A stretch of 64,000 nt of DNA from Alteromonas sp. KUL106 (GTDB taxonomy: Bacteria > Pseudomonadota > Gammaproteobacteria > Enterobacterales > Alteromonadaceae): contig NZ_BLIG01000007.1 in NCBI RefSeq assembly GCF_009811415.1, positions 36,043 through 100,042 of the forward strand. The letters are read 5' to 3'. Below, piece by piece: positions 17,287 to 26,820 of the stretch (position 1 is its first letter; each line of letters begins with the position of its first letter). Under the pieces are notes generated by a model. It worked only from the letters and a program-made list of their open reading frames with translations. It made no database searches and was not told the origin of the DNA. The position numbers were made by a program, and so were the translations under genes.

Positions 17287-19413
17287 TTATTGAGTTTCAG
17301 CTTGCGTACTTTGTGACTGCGCGGTGTCGTATTTTTTAAACCACGCCAAGATATTTTCAACTTTACCAATCATTCTGGAAGGCTTAGAAGCAATACCATG
17401 GGGCGACCCAGGCACTTTTACCAGCACGCTATCAACCTTTTGTAGTTTTAACGCTTGATAGAACTGCTCCGTTTCAGACATAGGTGTACGCTTATCTTCC
17501 ACCCCCGTAATCAACATGGTAGGAGTAGTTACGTTTCCTACTAGCGATAGCGGCGAGCGCTTCCAGTAATGCTCTACGTTATCCCAAGGCATCCCCGGAA
17601 ATTGGAAAGGAATTTGATATAGGCCCGAATCGGCGGTCAGCACTTTCGATAACCAGTTAATAACCGGTTTAGCCACCACGGCGGCCTTGAACCGATCAGT
17701 AAGACCAATCGCATAGGCTGACGCAATTCCACCCGCAGAACCCCCGGTGATAAACAAGCGTTCAGGGTCAGCAATGCCTTTTTCAATCAGTGCATCGACC
17801 CCGGACATGTGATCTGAAAAGTCATATTCCGAGCTGTACTTTCCTTGCAGGAGCAAGGCAAAGCGTTCGCCATAACCTGTACTGCCTCTATGATTATCGT
17901 AAAACACCACATAACCCTCAGCTGCCATGCGCTGAAGTTCAGCGGTGAATACCGGGCCATAGGCAAGATTCGGCCCACCGTGAATTTCCAAAATGAGCGG
18001 GTAGGTTTTCGAGCTGTCATAGTTTGGTGGCAGAATGTACCAACCTTGGATCTCTTCACCATCAATAGACGATTGATAAATAATCTCTTTCACTTCACCA
18101 AGCTGCTTATGGCCTAAAACGTCTTCATTCAGCGCTGTTAACTGCTTCTCTTTTCGCGTTGTCACAAATAAATCCGCTGGGCGATCGGTCTGTCCCTTCG
18201 TGTAAGCCACGACATCGCCGACGGCGTGATAAGTGCCAAACACATAAGGTCGCCCTAACGTGGTGCCGCCAAGTCCCTTAGCAACCGTCTTCACATTCCC
18301 CGACAGCGATACCACGTCTACCTGCGCTAGACCGCGAACAGATTGCTGGAAATATACGTGCTTATTATCTTTCCAGTGAAAGTTAGAGACCGAGTTATCA
18401 ATGTCTTTCGTTAAGTTTTGAGCATCAGTACCATCACTTTTCATCACGTACAAATAGCTATTTTTGTACATCACTTTTTCGTCATCGCGACGAGCGAAAG
18501 CTATATGCTTTCCGTCAGGCGATACGACAGGCGATGATTCTAGACCTTTGTCGTTTGTAAGTTGCTCGATATTTCCCATCATATCCACAGAAAAGATATC
18601 GCCCTCTACAGGCTCATATTCCCAGTTGTCACTGCGGTTGGCAGAGAAATAGATTTTATCGCCATCCGGAGAGAAGCTTAATTGCCCATTGTGGTGATAG
18701 TTGTCTGCAGTGAGCTGTCGTGCTGTGCCTCCGTCAGCGGGAACAATAAAAATATGGGTGTAAGCGGGTTCAAGAATCCCGCGTCCATCAGCTTGATAGC
18801 GAGCCTTGGTGATATATTGAAAGTTAGGAGACCATTTTGCGCCGTCAGGCTTTTTAGGCATCTTAACGTCTAGTGGCTTTTCTTTGGCGTCCACGCTCAT
18901 AGTAAACGCAATATATTTACCGTCTGGCGACCAGGTGATGTTGTTAGGGCTAGCGGTGACATTTGTAACGAGCGCCGTTTGACCCGTATCCATCCAGCGC
19001 ACATACAGTTGAGGTTTACCTTCTTCGTTAGAAAGGTAGGCCAAACGGCTGCCGTCTGGTGACCAGCGAATAGAATAGTAACTCTTTTTCGATGAAAGTA
19101 AGGGACGGTGCGATTTTCCATCAACCGACGCTAGCCAGACGTTAGCTCGACTACTGTCTGACATAATGTCATTCGACCTGCGCACATAAGCAATATATTT
19201 GCCGTTTGGGGATACCTGAACTTCGCTCACATATTCCAAATTAAAAATATCTTCCGATTGAAAAAAGTGGTTGCTGTCGATAGCAGCAGATTGTTCTTCC
19301 GTGTTTGCCAATACGGTCGCAGGCTGGGTTAACGTGCCTAGGCTAAATAGTACAGCCCATATCGCCTGCCTTGTGCTCTTAGGCGGGTACCTATGATTTC
19401 TAATAAAAGACAT
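17287..19413 (-). CDS. Secreted S9 family peptidase (prolyl oligopeptidase-like)
   Basis: 708 residues. An N-terminal signal peptide (about residues 1-36) is followed by a beta-propeller with repeated WSPDGSRLAYLS-type blades (about 50-430) and a C-terminal alpha/beta-hydrolase domain. The catalytic triad can be read: Ser559 in GGSAGG, Asp640 in TGVEDKRTP and His672 in GSPHGI. Probably a periplasmic acyl-aminoacyl or dipeptidyl peptidase that trims peptides; exact specificity cannot be given. Convergent with the binding-protein gene, 14 bases apart. Confidence 0.88.
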   Translation of the reverse strand: MSFIRNHRYPPKSTRQAIWAVLFSLGTLTQPATVLANTEEQSAAIDSNHFFQSEDIFNLEYVSEVQVSPNGKYIAYVRRSNDIMSDSSRANVWLASVDGKSHRPLLSSKKSYYSIRWSPDGSRLAYLSNEEGKPQLYVRWMDTGQTALVTNVTASPNNITWSPDGKYIAFTMSVDAKEKPLDVKMPKKPDGAKWSPNFQYITKARYQADGRGILEPAYTHIFIVPADGGTARQLTADNYHHNGQLSFSPDGDKIYFSANRSDNWEYEPVEGDIFSVDMMGNIEQLTNDKGLESSPVVSPDGKHIAFARRDDEKVMYKNSYLYVMKSDGTDAQNLTKDIDNSVSNFHWKDNKHVYFQQSVRGLAQVDVVSLSGNVKTVAKGLGGTTLGRPYVFGTYHAVGDVVAYTKGQTDRPADLFVTTRKEKQLTALNEDVLGHKQLGEVKEIIYQSSIDGEEIQGWYILPPNYDSSKTYPLILEIHGGPNLAYGPVFTAELQRMAAEGYVVFYDNHRGSTGYGERFALLLQGKYSSEYDFSDHMSGVDALIEKGIADPERLFITGGSAGGIASAYAIGLTDRFKAAVVAKPVINWLSKVLTADSGLYQIPFQFPGMPWDNVEHYWKRSPLSLVGNVTTPTMLITGVEDKRTPMSETEQFYQALKLQKVDSVLVKVPGSPHGIASKPSRMIGKVENILAWFKKYDTAQSQSTQAETQ

Positions 19414-19652
19414 ATCTCACCTTAGTTTATTCGTTTTTTTTCCGTTCTTTTTATAGGGTGTTCACATTGACGTGATGCGTTTTACATTTCCATACTACAA
19501 AATAAGTTTAGCCAATAAAAAGCAGGGCGTGTCGAGCGACATTGTTCAAGCGATTAAGCGCAATTGAGAGACGCATTGCAAATCGTTGAATAGTTCGTTG
19601 CATCTTAGCGGCAAGGTGCTAAATTTTATTTAAGGCTTGAAGGTATAACCCG

Positions 19653-20108
19653 ATGAATAATCCGCACGGCGAGTTTGAATGTGGCGTAACCGGTCAGTTG
19701 CTGATGTTCTCAGCGCGAGGCCCTTGGAATGACGAGACCATGCGAAATGGCGTGGTAAAGATGTCGTCCGACATTTCAACGTTCAAGCAAGGTAGCAAAT
19801 GGGCACAATTAAGCTGCCTCTATGGTGAAAGCCTTATGCCCCCCTCTACCTTTGATATTTTTGTAAAGCAAACCCGCGTAAGAAAAACCCGCGGCCTTTC
19901 ATTTCTTGCCGTGGTGATATTAGATACCGATATTATGCTTACAACCAAACACCAGATTTCTCAATGTTATGACACGGCTGAGGTCCCCTTTGGCTTTTAC
20001 GATTGTGTAGACGATGCTTTAACAGAGCTGAAGCGTAAAGGTTATGACTTTAATCGGGATAACGCCGTGCACTTCTTTACCCGTTTTGACTTTACACGGA
20101 AAAAGTGA
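19653..20108 (+). CDS. Small conserved-looking protein of unknown function
   Basis: 151 residues, soluble, no signal peptide and no motif I recognise. The start is ATG at 19653 with AAGG upstream. Alternating strands and helices (GQLLMFSARGPW, then LSFLAVVILDTDI, then FGFYDCVDDALTELKRKGYDF) suggest a small alpha/beta fold, perhaps STAS-like, but this is a guess from the pattern alone. It is alone between the S9 peptidase, read away from it, and the efflux operon terminator. Confidence 0.6.
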   Translation: MNNPHGEFECGVTGQLLMFSARGPWNDETMRNGVVKMSSDISTFKQGSKWAQLSCLYGESLMPPSTFDIFVKQTRVRKTRGLSFLAVVILDTDIMLTTKHQISQCYDTAEVPFGFYDCVDDALTELKRKGYDFNRDNAVHFFTRFDFTRKK

Positions 20109-20183
20109 GTACTCAGTGGCGTTTTGCCCCCTTCAAGCAAGGTCATTGTTCGCCTCAATATTCAGATAAAGGCAAAAAGCAAA

Positions 20184-20205
20184 AAGGAGAGCTCATGCTC
20201 TCCTT
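20184..20205. terminator. Rho-independent terminator of the RND efflux operon
   Basis: A 9-bp stem, AAGGAGAGC with GCTCTCCTT, closes a TCAT loop. On the minus strand the stem is followed by TTTTTGCTTTTT, a good U tract, seven bases after the outer-membrane factor stop codon. It may also stop the plus-strand gene at 19653-20108. Confidence 0.85.
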
Positions 20206-20211
20206 GTTATT

Positions 20212-21690
20212 TTAAGACTGCCATCCGCCTCCCAAAGCCTGATACAAATCGACCAGTGCGGCCATTTGCTGCTGACGGGTTTCTATAAACTCACTACGCG
20301 CTTCAAGTGCTTCTCGCTGTGCAAGCAGCACTTCTAAATATTCACCATGAGCGGAAGAGAAAAGCCTATTGGCAATATCAATCGACTGTTCCAGTGAAGC
20401 AATTTGATGACGCCTTGCTTCAGCACTTTTCTGTAAATTATCGAGCTTCGATAAACTGTTGGTGACTTCAGCTACCGCCGTTAAAACAGTCAGTTCATAT
20501 TCATAAGCCGCTTCAATTTGTTCGGCGCTGGCATTTTGGTAAACCGCTTCAATCGCTCTGCGATTTATTAATGGCGCAAGAACATCGCCAGATAATGAAT
20601 ATGCCAATGACTCAGGCACGTTAAACAAGTAGCGACTCTCAAACGCCGATAAGCCTATCCCTGCTTTTAACTCAAAAGAAGGGTAGAAATTGGCTTTCGC
20701 CACATCGATATTTAACGCTGCCGCCTGGAGCGTGAGTGCAGCTTGTTTAATATCGGGGCGGTTGTCTAAAAGTTCAGAAGGAACACCTGCCTGCGGGCTG
20801 ATAATCTCAGCATTAAGTAATACCGCACTATCCCTTTTAATAGGCTGTAGCGTGCGCCCCAACAACAGATTGAGCGTATTCTCTTTTTCAAGAATTTCCT
20901 GCTCAATCAAGTAACGCTCACTCTCGTTTTTCTTCACTTCAGCGTTAAAGCGCGCAACAGGTAGCGATGACGCCCGTCCGTATTCTTTCAACGCATTGAT
21001 AGTGTGAATAACATTGCGCTGTAGCGAAATGGTTGAGTCAAGGTTCTCTAGCTTGTTATCTAACGCCAGCAATTCATAGTAAGTACGCGCAACTTCAGAG
21101 ACTAACTGGGTGACGAAAAAGTTCTTACTTTCTACCGACGCCAAGTATTCGAGTGAAGCTACTTTGGACGCATCTCTCAGCTTATGCCAAACGTCAATTT
21201 CCCACGATGCATTAAGGCCTAGCTTTACGTTTGCCAGCGGGTCGGGAAAGTCTTTATCCTCCTTGATATTTAACTGTTCTTCTACTGCGCCTTCCCGGGT
21301 ATATTCGCCGACCTTTTCGGTTTCAGCGGCTACCCCCGCAGAGACGCGAGGCAAATATTCCCCTTCCCGTGCATACACTTCATTAGACGCCCTATTAATG
21401 CGTTGAATTAATATAGACACCTCTTGGTTGTTCTTAACCGCAGTCTCCACCAGCGCAGAAAGCGTCGGGTCGTTAAACCACTCGCTCCATTTAATGTTTG
21501 CTTGCGTACTCTCGTTAGCCCCTTGACCAGCCTGATTATCCACTTGCGAAACTTTCGCGTTAAACTGCTCCGGCAAATCTAGATTAGGGTTTCGCGTTTC
21601 AATAGTAGGGATGGCACATGCCTGTACTAACAACGCACTACTCAGCGCTAACCACAGCGGCTTATAGGTAAATCGCTTTTTATTTGTCAT
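20212..21690 (-). CDS. Outer-membrane efflux lipoprotein (OMF, NodT family)
   Basis: 492 residues. A lipoprotein signal ends in LVQAC (Cys25). The rest is a TolC-like outer-membrane factor with two long-helix repeats, for example VSILIQRINRASNEVYAREGEYLPR and a second set after residue 350. It forms the outer-membrane exit duct for the RND pump. It overlaps the pump gene by 11 bases and is the last gene of adaptor-pump-duct. Substrate not deducible. Confidence 0.92.
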   Translation of the reverse strand: MTNKKRFTYKPLWLALSSALLVQACAIPTIETRNPNLDLPEQFNAKVSQVDNQAGQGANESTQANIKWSEWFNDPTLSALVETAVKNNQEVSILIQRINRASNEVYAREGEYLPRVSAGVAAETEKVGEYTREGAVEEQLNIKEDKDFPDPLANVKLGLNASWEIDVWHKLRDASKVASLEYLASVESKNFFVTQLVSEVARTYYELLALDNKLENLDSTISLQRNVIHTINALKEYGRASSLPVARFNAEVKKNESERYLIEQEILEKENTLNLLLGRTLQPIKRDSAVLLNAEIISPQAGVPSELLDNRPDIKQAALTLQAAALNIDVAKANFYPSFELKAGIGLSAFESRYLFNVPESLAYSLSGDVLAPLINRRAIEAVYQNASAEQIEAAYEYELTVLTAVAEVTNSLSKLDNLQKSAEARRHQIASLEQSIDIANRLFSSAHGEYLEVLLAQREALEARSEFIETRQQQMAALVDLYQALGGGWQS

Positions 21691-24600
21691 CGCTTAGCAC
21701 CTCATCGTTATAGTGGTAAGTTTCAGTAAGGGGGACATGATCTTCGTTTTTGATTAATGACTTACCTTCTTCAAATTTAGCGAACAAGTAGTAAAGCCCA
21801 GGAATAACCAGCACACCAAAAATAGTGCCGAACAAGGTACCGCCTAAGGCAGAAGCACCAATAGTTCTATTTCCCACTGCGCCTGCCCCCGTTGCAATAA
21901 CAAGCGGAATTAGCCCTGCTACAAACGAAAATGATGTCATTAAGATTGGACGGAAGCGCTGTTTGGCCGCGTCAACTGCCGCGTCAGCAATGGACAAGCC
22001 CTGCTGATTTTTTTGCACTGCGTATTCCACAATAAGCACGGCATTTTTACCGAGTAAACCAACCAGCATTACTAAACCAAGCTGCGCGTAAACGTCATTG
22101 GCCAGCCCCATACCTTTTAGAAACAGGAATGAGCCGAGAATACCGGTAGGTAGTGAAAGAATAACCGCAAAAGGTAGAAGCAGACTTTCGTATTGTGATG
22201 CCAGCACGATATAGACAAACAACAATACTACGGCAAAGATAATTATGGCCTCATTGCCTCGTTTCGCCTCGTCAAATGACAGGCCTTCCCAACCAATGTC
22301 GTATCCTTTTGGCAAGGTTGCAGCTGCTACTTCCTCCACTGCTTTTATCGCTTGCGCCGAGGTATACCCTGCTGCAGGCTCTGCCCGAATAGCTGCCGAG
22401 GTATAAAGGTTGTAGCGCGTAATTTCATTAGGGCCTTGGGTTTTAATCAGCTTCATGAAGGCCGAGTAAGGCACCATTTCACCCTCTTCATTTTTCACAT
22501 AGTAATCCAATAAATCGCTGGGATAGCGGCGATATTCCGGTGCACTTTGTGTGTACACTTTGAAGAAATTATTAAAACGCGTGAAACCTTGCTCGTAAGT
22601 ACTACCGATAAGAATATTCAAATTCTCCATGGCAGCGCCTATAGATACTCCTTTCTGCATTGCAGCTTGGTTATCTATCTCAATTTTGTATTGAGGGTAA
22701 TCGGCAGCATAAAACGTGAATAAACCTTTTAGCTCATCGCGTTTACCGAGCTCTTCCATGAAGGCTTTATTGATTTGGTCAAACTCTTGGTAGTCGGTAG
22801 TGTTAGTTTTATCGAGCAAGCGGAATGATAACCCCGACGACGCGCCATAACCCGGCACCACAGGTGGTTCGAAATACTCAATAACTGCACCTAAGTGGTG
22901 TGTTTTAGCTTCCAGTTCTTCAATAATGTCACGTACCGACTGTTCGCGATTAGCCCAGTCTTTAAGGTTAATCAAGCAGGTACCCGCGTTTGAACCTCGA
23001 CCTTCCGTAAGAATTTCGTAGCCAGCAAGCGAGGACACCGAAGAGACACCTTCAACCTCTAGCGCTAGGCTTTGCAACTCTCGCGCTACGGTATTCGTCG
23101 CTTCAAGAGTACTACCTGGCGGCGTTTGAATGATGGCGTAGATCTGCCCTTGGTCTTCACCGGGAATAAAGCCCGTAGGCAATGCCTGATTAACACCAAA
23201 AGTACTTACCATAAAGCCCGCAAGCAGAACAACCGTCACACTGCGGCGGGTAACGATAGCTTTGATAATGCCTGTATAACGGCCGGTTAACTTATTAAAA
23301 TAATGGTTAAATCCATCAATAAACTTGCTTAATGGCGTTGCTTTTCTTGTGTGTAAATGAGGGTTTTTAAGCAACATTGCACACAGCACTGGGGTTAATG
23401 AAAGCGCTACAATACACGAGATGATAATTGACGATGCCATGGTAATGGAGAATTGGCGATAGAAGACACCCACCGGTCCCGTCATAAAGATAAGAGGCAC
23501 GAAAACTGCCGTCATTACTAATGTAATTGCGATAATAGCTCCCCCCATTTCACCCAATACTTGTTGGGTCGCCATATAGGGGGTTAAGCTACTGCTCTCT
23601 TCCATTTTTGCGTGAACCGCCTCTACGATAACAATAGCGTTGTCCACCACAATCCCTATAGCCAGCACCAGAGCGAACAGGGTAATAAGGTTTATGTTCA
23701 CTCCTGTGGCCTGCATACAGAAAAACGTTCCCACCAGTGAAACCGGCACAGCAAGAAGCGGGATCAGTGTTGAGCGCCAGTCTCCCAGGAAAATAAACAC
23801 CACCAAGGAAACCAAAATAAAGGCTTCAAACAGGGTATGCAGCACCTGCTCTATAGAGGCATCTAGAAACTTAGACACGTCGTAGTTAATTTCGTATTTC
23901 ATGCCTTCTGGAAACGTTTTTTCTAGTTCAGCCATGGTGGCTTTCACCTGAGAAATCACTTCGTTGGCACTGCTTCCGTAGTTCTGCTTAAGTACTATGG
24001 CAGCTGAAGGATATCCGTCTTTGTTTGAATAAATATCGAAGAATTCACTACTTAACTCAACATCGGCAATATCACCTAATTTGAGTAAGCGACCGTCGGA
24101 GTCGGCGCGAATAATGATATTTTTATATTCTTCAGGCTCGTCGTAGCGCCCTTCGTAAATAAGCACGTATTCTTTGGACTGAGCAGTAATGCCAGAGCTT
24201 CTGCCAAGTCGTCCCGGGCGTCCAATTAAGCTTTGCTCGTCTATCGACTCCATGATCTCATCAACAGAAACATTGTAGGCACGCATGCGATCAGGCTTTA
24301 GCCAAATTCGCATGGCGTACTGACGGCTTCCCAATATTTTTGCACTGGCAATCCCGTTTACCCGCTGTATTTCAGGGATAAGGTTGATATTGGAATAGTT
24401 GTACAGAAACTTTTCGTCCGCAGTTTCGTCCGTGCTATAAACGTTTATGTACATCAACATGCTAGGCTGAACCCGCTCTAGTACCACCCCTTCTAACTGT
24501 ACGAGCTGGGGCAGCCGGTTCATGATCTGGTCAAGCCGCGTTTTCACATTAATTAGCGCCTGATTCGGGTCCACATCTAAATCGAAGATAACTTGAATAG

Positions 24601-24865
24601 TAGCTTCACCCGCGCTGGTCGCATCCGAGACAATGTATTTCATGCCCAGTACGCCGTTGATTGAACGCTCAATGGTCACCAGCGATGATTTTACCAGTAC
24701 ATCAGCACTTGAACCGGGATATGCCAGAGAAATAAGCACCCGCGGAGGCGCAATATCGGGAAACTGTGACGTGGGTAGGCTAAAAACCGATAGCACACCT
24801 AAAAATATGATCATCAGCGATAGCATAATGGCCATCACTGGACGTTTAATGAAAACTCCAAACAT
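21680..24865 (-). CDS. RND multidrug efflux pump, HAE1 family (AcrB/MexB-like)
   Basis: 1061 residues, normal for HAE1 pumps. Twelve membrane segments with two large periplasmic loops. The proton-relay aspartate region LVLAIGIVVDNAIVIVEAV in membrane segment 4 has one visible aspartate near the usual paired site (AcrB has two). The helix ending AVQKNQQGLSIADAAVDAAKQRFRPILMTS is typical of segment 10-11. Exports hydrophobic toxic compounds by proton antiport. Nine bases separate it from the adaptor gene, so the three genes form one operon. I cannot name the substrate. Confidence 0.93.
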   Translation of the reverse strand: MFGVFIKRPVMAIMLSLMIIFLGVLSVFSLPTSQFPDIAPPRVLISLAYPGSSADVLVKSSLVTIERSINGVLGMKYIVSDATSAGEATIQVIFDLDVDPNQALINVKTRLDQIMNRLPQLVQLEGVVLERVQPSMLMYINVYSTDETADEKFLYNYSNINLIPEIQRVNGIASAKILGSRQYAMRIWLKPDRMRAYNVSVDEIMESIDEQSLIGRPGRLGRSSGITAQSKEYVLIYEGRYDEPEEYKNIIIRADSDGRLLKLGDIADVELSSEFFDIYSNKDGYPSAAIVLKQNYGSSANEVISQVKATMAELEKTFPEGMKYEINYDVSKFLDASIEQVLHTLFEAFILVSLVVFIFLGDWRSTLIPLLAVPVSLVGTFFCMQATGVNINLITLFALVLAIGIVVDNAIVIVEAVHAKMEESSSLTPYMATQQVLGEMGGAIIAITLVMTAVFVPLIFMTGPVGVFYRQFSITMASSIIISCIVALSLTPVLCAMLLKNPHLHTRKATPLSKFIDGFNHYFNKLTGRYTGIIKAIVTRRSVTVVLLAGFMVSTFGVNQALPTGFIPGEDQGQIYAIIQTPPGSTLEATNTVARELQSLALEVEGVSSVSSLAGYEILTEGRGSNAGTCLINLKDWANREQSVRDIIEELEAKTHHLGAVIEYFEPPVVPGYGASSGLSFRLLDKTNTTDYQEFDQINKAFMEELGKRDELKGLFTFYAADYPQYKIEIDNQAAMQKGVSIGAAMENLNILIGSTYEQGFTRFNNFFKVYTQSAPEYRRYPSDLLDYYVKNEEGEMVPYSAFMKLIKTQGPNEITRYNLYTSAAIRAEPAAGYTSAQAIKAVEEVAAATLPKGYDIGWEGLSFDEAKRGNEAIIIFAVVLLFVYIVLASQYESLLLPFAVILSLPTGILGSFLFLKGMGLANDVYAQLGLVMLVGLLGKNAVLIVEYAVQKNQQGLSIADAAVDAAKQRFRPILMTSFSFVAGLIPLVIATGAGAVGNRTIGASALGGTLFGTIFGVLVIPGLYYLFAKFEEGKSLIKNEDHVPLTETYHYNDEVLSDDK

Positions 24866-24874
24866 AGCGCCCCC

Positions 24875-25960
24875 TTATTCTGCGTGCAGTGACAGTTCAG
24901 CTAATGTTTCGCTGGCTGAAATGAGTTCAGGCTCTATCTCATCGCCATTAGAGACTCTTCTCAGCCCTTCAATCAAAATAGTGTCACTCGGCGCTAAGCC
25001 GTCAGACACCAGATAGATGTTAGGGAGCTCTGCTGCGATATTAATGTGGCGCGTTGCTAACTTGTTCTCGCTATCCAGTACGTACACAAAGCTTTGATCG
25101 AGAATTTCGAATGTGGCTTTCTGAGGAATAACTAGAGCATCCGGATAGGCAATATCCACCATGACATTACCGGTCTGCCCATGTCTTAGCAGCTGATCTG
25201 GATTAGGGAAAGAAGCGCGCATTTCGATGGTACCGGTGTGATTATCAAAATCGGCTTCAATAGCATCTATCACGCCTTGGTGCTCGTAAATACTGCCATC
25301 GGCAAGCTTTAATCGTACTGGCGTTTGTTTGTTTGACGGGTTGTTTTGCGCGTATTTCAAATACTCAGATTCAGGTACATTGAAATACACCCACATGGTG
25401 CTGATATCAGACAATGTGGTGAGCAGTTCACCCTCATCAAGCAAACTTCCCGTTCGAGCTTCCAGTCGATCCATTTTGCCAGTGAACGGCGCTTTAACGT
25501 CAGTAAACGCTAGGTGGGTCTTCGCCAGTTCAACTTCAGCCTGTGCTTTTTGAAGCTGCGCTTCAATGACGGCAAGTTCGTTAGGAGAAACAATGTTTTG
25601 TTCAACAAGCGACTTGGTATTTTTGTACTCCATCTCGACCGCTTTAGCCTCAGCTTCAGCGCGGTGTAGTTCAGCTTCATACACGTTCGGCATTATTTTA
25701 AACATGGGCTGACCACGTTCTACCGTTTGCCCTTCATCAACAAAGGTCGATTGAAGATAGCCTTTTTCCATAGCTCTAACTTCAATATGTTGAATGGCAC
25801 GTATCTGACTGACGTACTCTTTTACCAGCGTTGTGTCTTGTACGATAGGATGAGTAACGTTGAATTGAAGTTTTTCGTGATGCGCAGCATGTTCTTCATG
25901 TCCACAACCACCTAAAAGTGCGGAAACAATGCTTACTGCAAGAAGTGCTTTTTTGCTCAT
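24875..25960 (-). CDS. RND efflux periplasmic adaptor lipoprotein (membrane fusion protein)
   Basis: 361 residues from the ATG at 25960. The frame is open to 26020, but only the inner start gives the lipoprotein signal MSKKALLAVSIVSALLGGC. It carries the MFP layout: barrel-sandwich lipoyl halves around EVRAMEKGYLQSTFVDEGQTV and FTGKMDRLEARTGSLLDEGE, a helical hairpin between them (about 95-150), and a beta-barrel domain. A histidine-rich stretch HEEHAAHHE directly after the lipidated cysteine is unusual and might bind metal. It links the pump to the outer-membrane duct and is the first gene of the operon. Confidence 0.92.
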   Translation of the reverse strand: MSKKALLAVSIVSALLGGCGHEEHAAHHEKLQFNVTHPIVQDTTLVKEYVSQIRAIQHIEVRAMEKGYLQSTFVDEGQTVERGQPMFKIMPNVYEAELHRAEAEAKAVEMEYKNTKSLVEQNIVSPNELAVIEAQLQKAQAEVELAKTHLAFTDVKAPFTGKMDRLEARTGSLLDEGELLTTLSDISTMWVYFNVPESEYLKYAQNNPSNKQTPVRLKLADGSIYEHQGVIDAIEADFDNHTGTIEMRASFPNPDQLLRHGQTGNVMVDIAYPDALVIPQKATFEILDQSFVYVLDSENKLATRHINIAAELPNIYLVSDGLAPSDTILIEGLRRVSNGDEIEPELISASETLAELSLHAE

Positions 25961-26119
25961 AATGTAAATTCGTAATAAAAGGCTAATCGTGACGTGCCTT
26001 GTAAAAAGGCAGCACGCCACTAGCGCGCGTTCAGCAATAAAATTCAGTGCTGAAAATTAAGCGCGCAAAAACATCCAGCAAAAAGGGCTGGCGCGTTGTT
26101 AGGAAAATCGAATTAACGT

Positions 26120-26158
26120 GTTTTTTAGTTCAGCAAGTCGTTGCTGGAACTAAAAAAC
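26120..26158. terminator. Terminator after the small membrane protein gene
   Basis: Long inverted repeat: GTTTTTTAGTTCAGCAA at 26120-26136 pairs with TTGCTGGAACTAAAAAAC at 26141-26158 with a single bulged base. It begins at the stop codon of the minus-strand gene at 26158 and separates it from the efflux operon, so the two are probably separate transcription units. Confidence 0.75.
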
Positions 26159-26472
26159 TAAGCAATAGGCGGCGCTCGGGTTAACGGCGTAGCGTAGTTG
26201 AGGGATGTTTTGAAATGCCAGCGTGGACGCGGCTTCGTGGTGTCAGTGAAGGAATCCAACCCATAATCCAGCACAACGTTTTGCGGCGGGGCGGGCTCTT
26301 CCGGTGCACTTTCCTCAGTATCAAATTCAAATGAATATTCTGAAATAGACGCATCAAAATGATGCTTAAACGTGACTGGCTTATAATCGTGTTGAAGTCC
26401 AGATACGCAAGCAAATAACAACGCGATTAATGCGTATATGGTGTACTGCCTGATGTACTGATGATTATTCAC
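26158..26472 (-). CDS. Small single-pass membrane protein with C-terminal RAPP motif
   Basis: 104 residues. One hydrophobic segment, IYALIALLFACVSG at about 11-24, could be a signal anchor. An acidic, proline-rich middle (EFDTEESAPEEPAPP) follows, and the end is TPLTRAPPIA. A similar tail, PSRGPPLF, ends the small protein at 48078-48443, which also stands upstream of an RND-superfamily gene. The tail recalls DUF2946-type proteins, but I cannot confirm that. The protein-like composition and terminator support a real gene; function unknown. Confidence 0.55.
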   Translation of the reverse strand: MNNHQYIRQYTIYALIALLFACVSGLQHDYKPVTFKHHFDASISEYSFEFDTEESAPEEPAPPQNVVLDYGLDSFTDTTKPRPRWHFKTSLNYATPLTRAPPIA

Positions 26473-26820
26473 CGATGATTATTCCAGAAATTCAATGATA
26501 TAAGGAAATGAGCGGCAACATCCTACACAGACGACTGCGCTTTTACAAGAACCGGTATTGCTACTAAACGCAGGCAATAACCGATTGCACGTATTTGTTT
26601 CAAACAACGTTAGAAATTCGCAGCGTGGCAGTGTACGTCATGTCGTTTTATAGCAAGCAATAACGCATTTTATCGGCATGTGTTTTCACATGGGGAATAA
26701 CGATGGGCTTTTAGTTCTAGACAAAATTTTCCCCTTATGACAAATCCAAAGTTTTGCTTAAGCTTTATTTAAGTTTTGAAAGTTATCTTGTGCTGCAAGT
26801 AGTAAGCAAGAGAACTGACT
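26473..26820. other. 348-bp divergent promoter region before eptA
   Basis: No gene is visible. It holds the promoter regions of the small minus-strand gene and of eptA. The noteworthy element is the PmrA-like direct repeat at 26757-26773; the rest is unremarkable AT-rich sequence. Confidence 0.5.
26757..26773 (+). promoter_or_regulatory. PmrA/BasR-like box before eptA-dgkA
   Basis: CTTAAG-CTTTA-TTTAAG fits the direct-repeat consensus YTTAAK-N5-YTTAAK bound by PmrA/BasR-type response regulators in enterobacteria. It ends 47 bases before the eptA start codon. eptA and dgkA are known PmrA-type targets elsewhere. The local sequence is AT-rich, so chance is not excluded, and no pmrAB pair is in the window. 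Confidence 0.6.
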
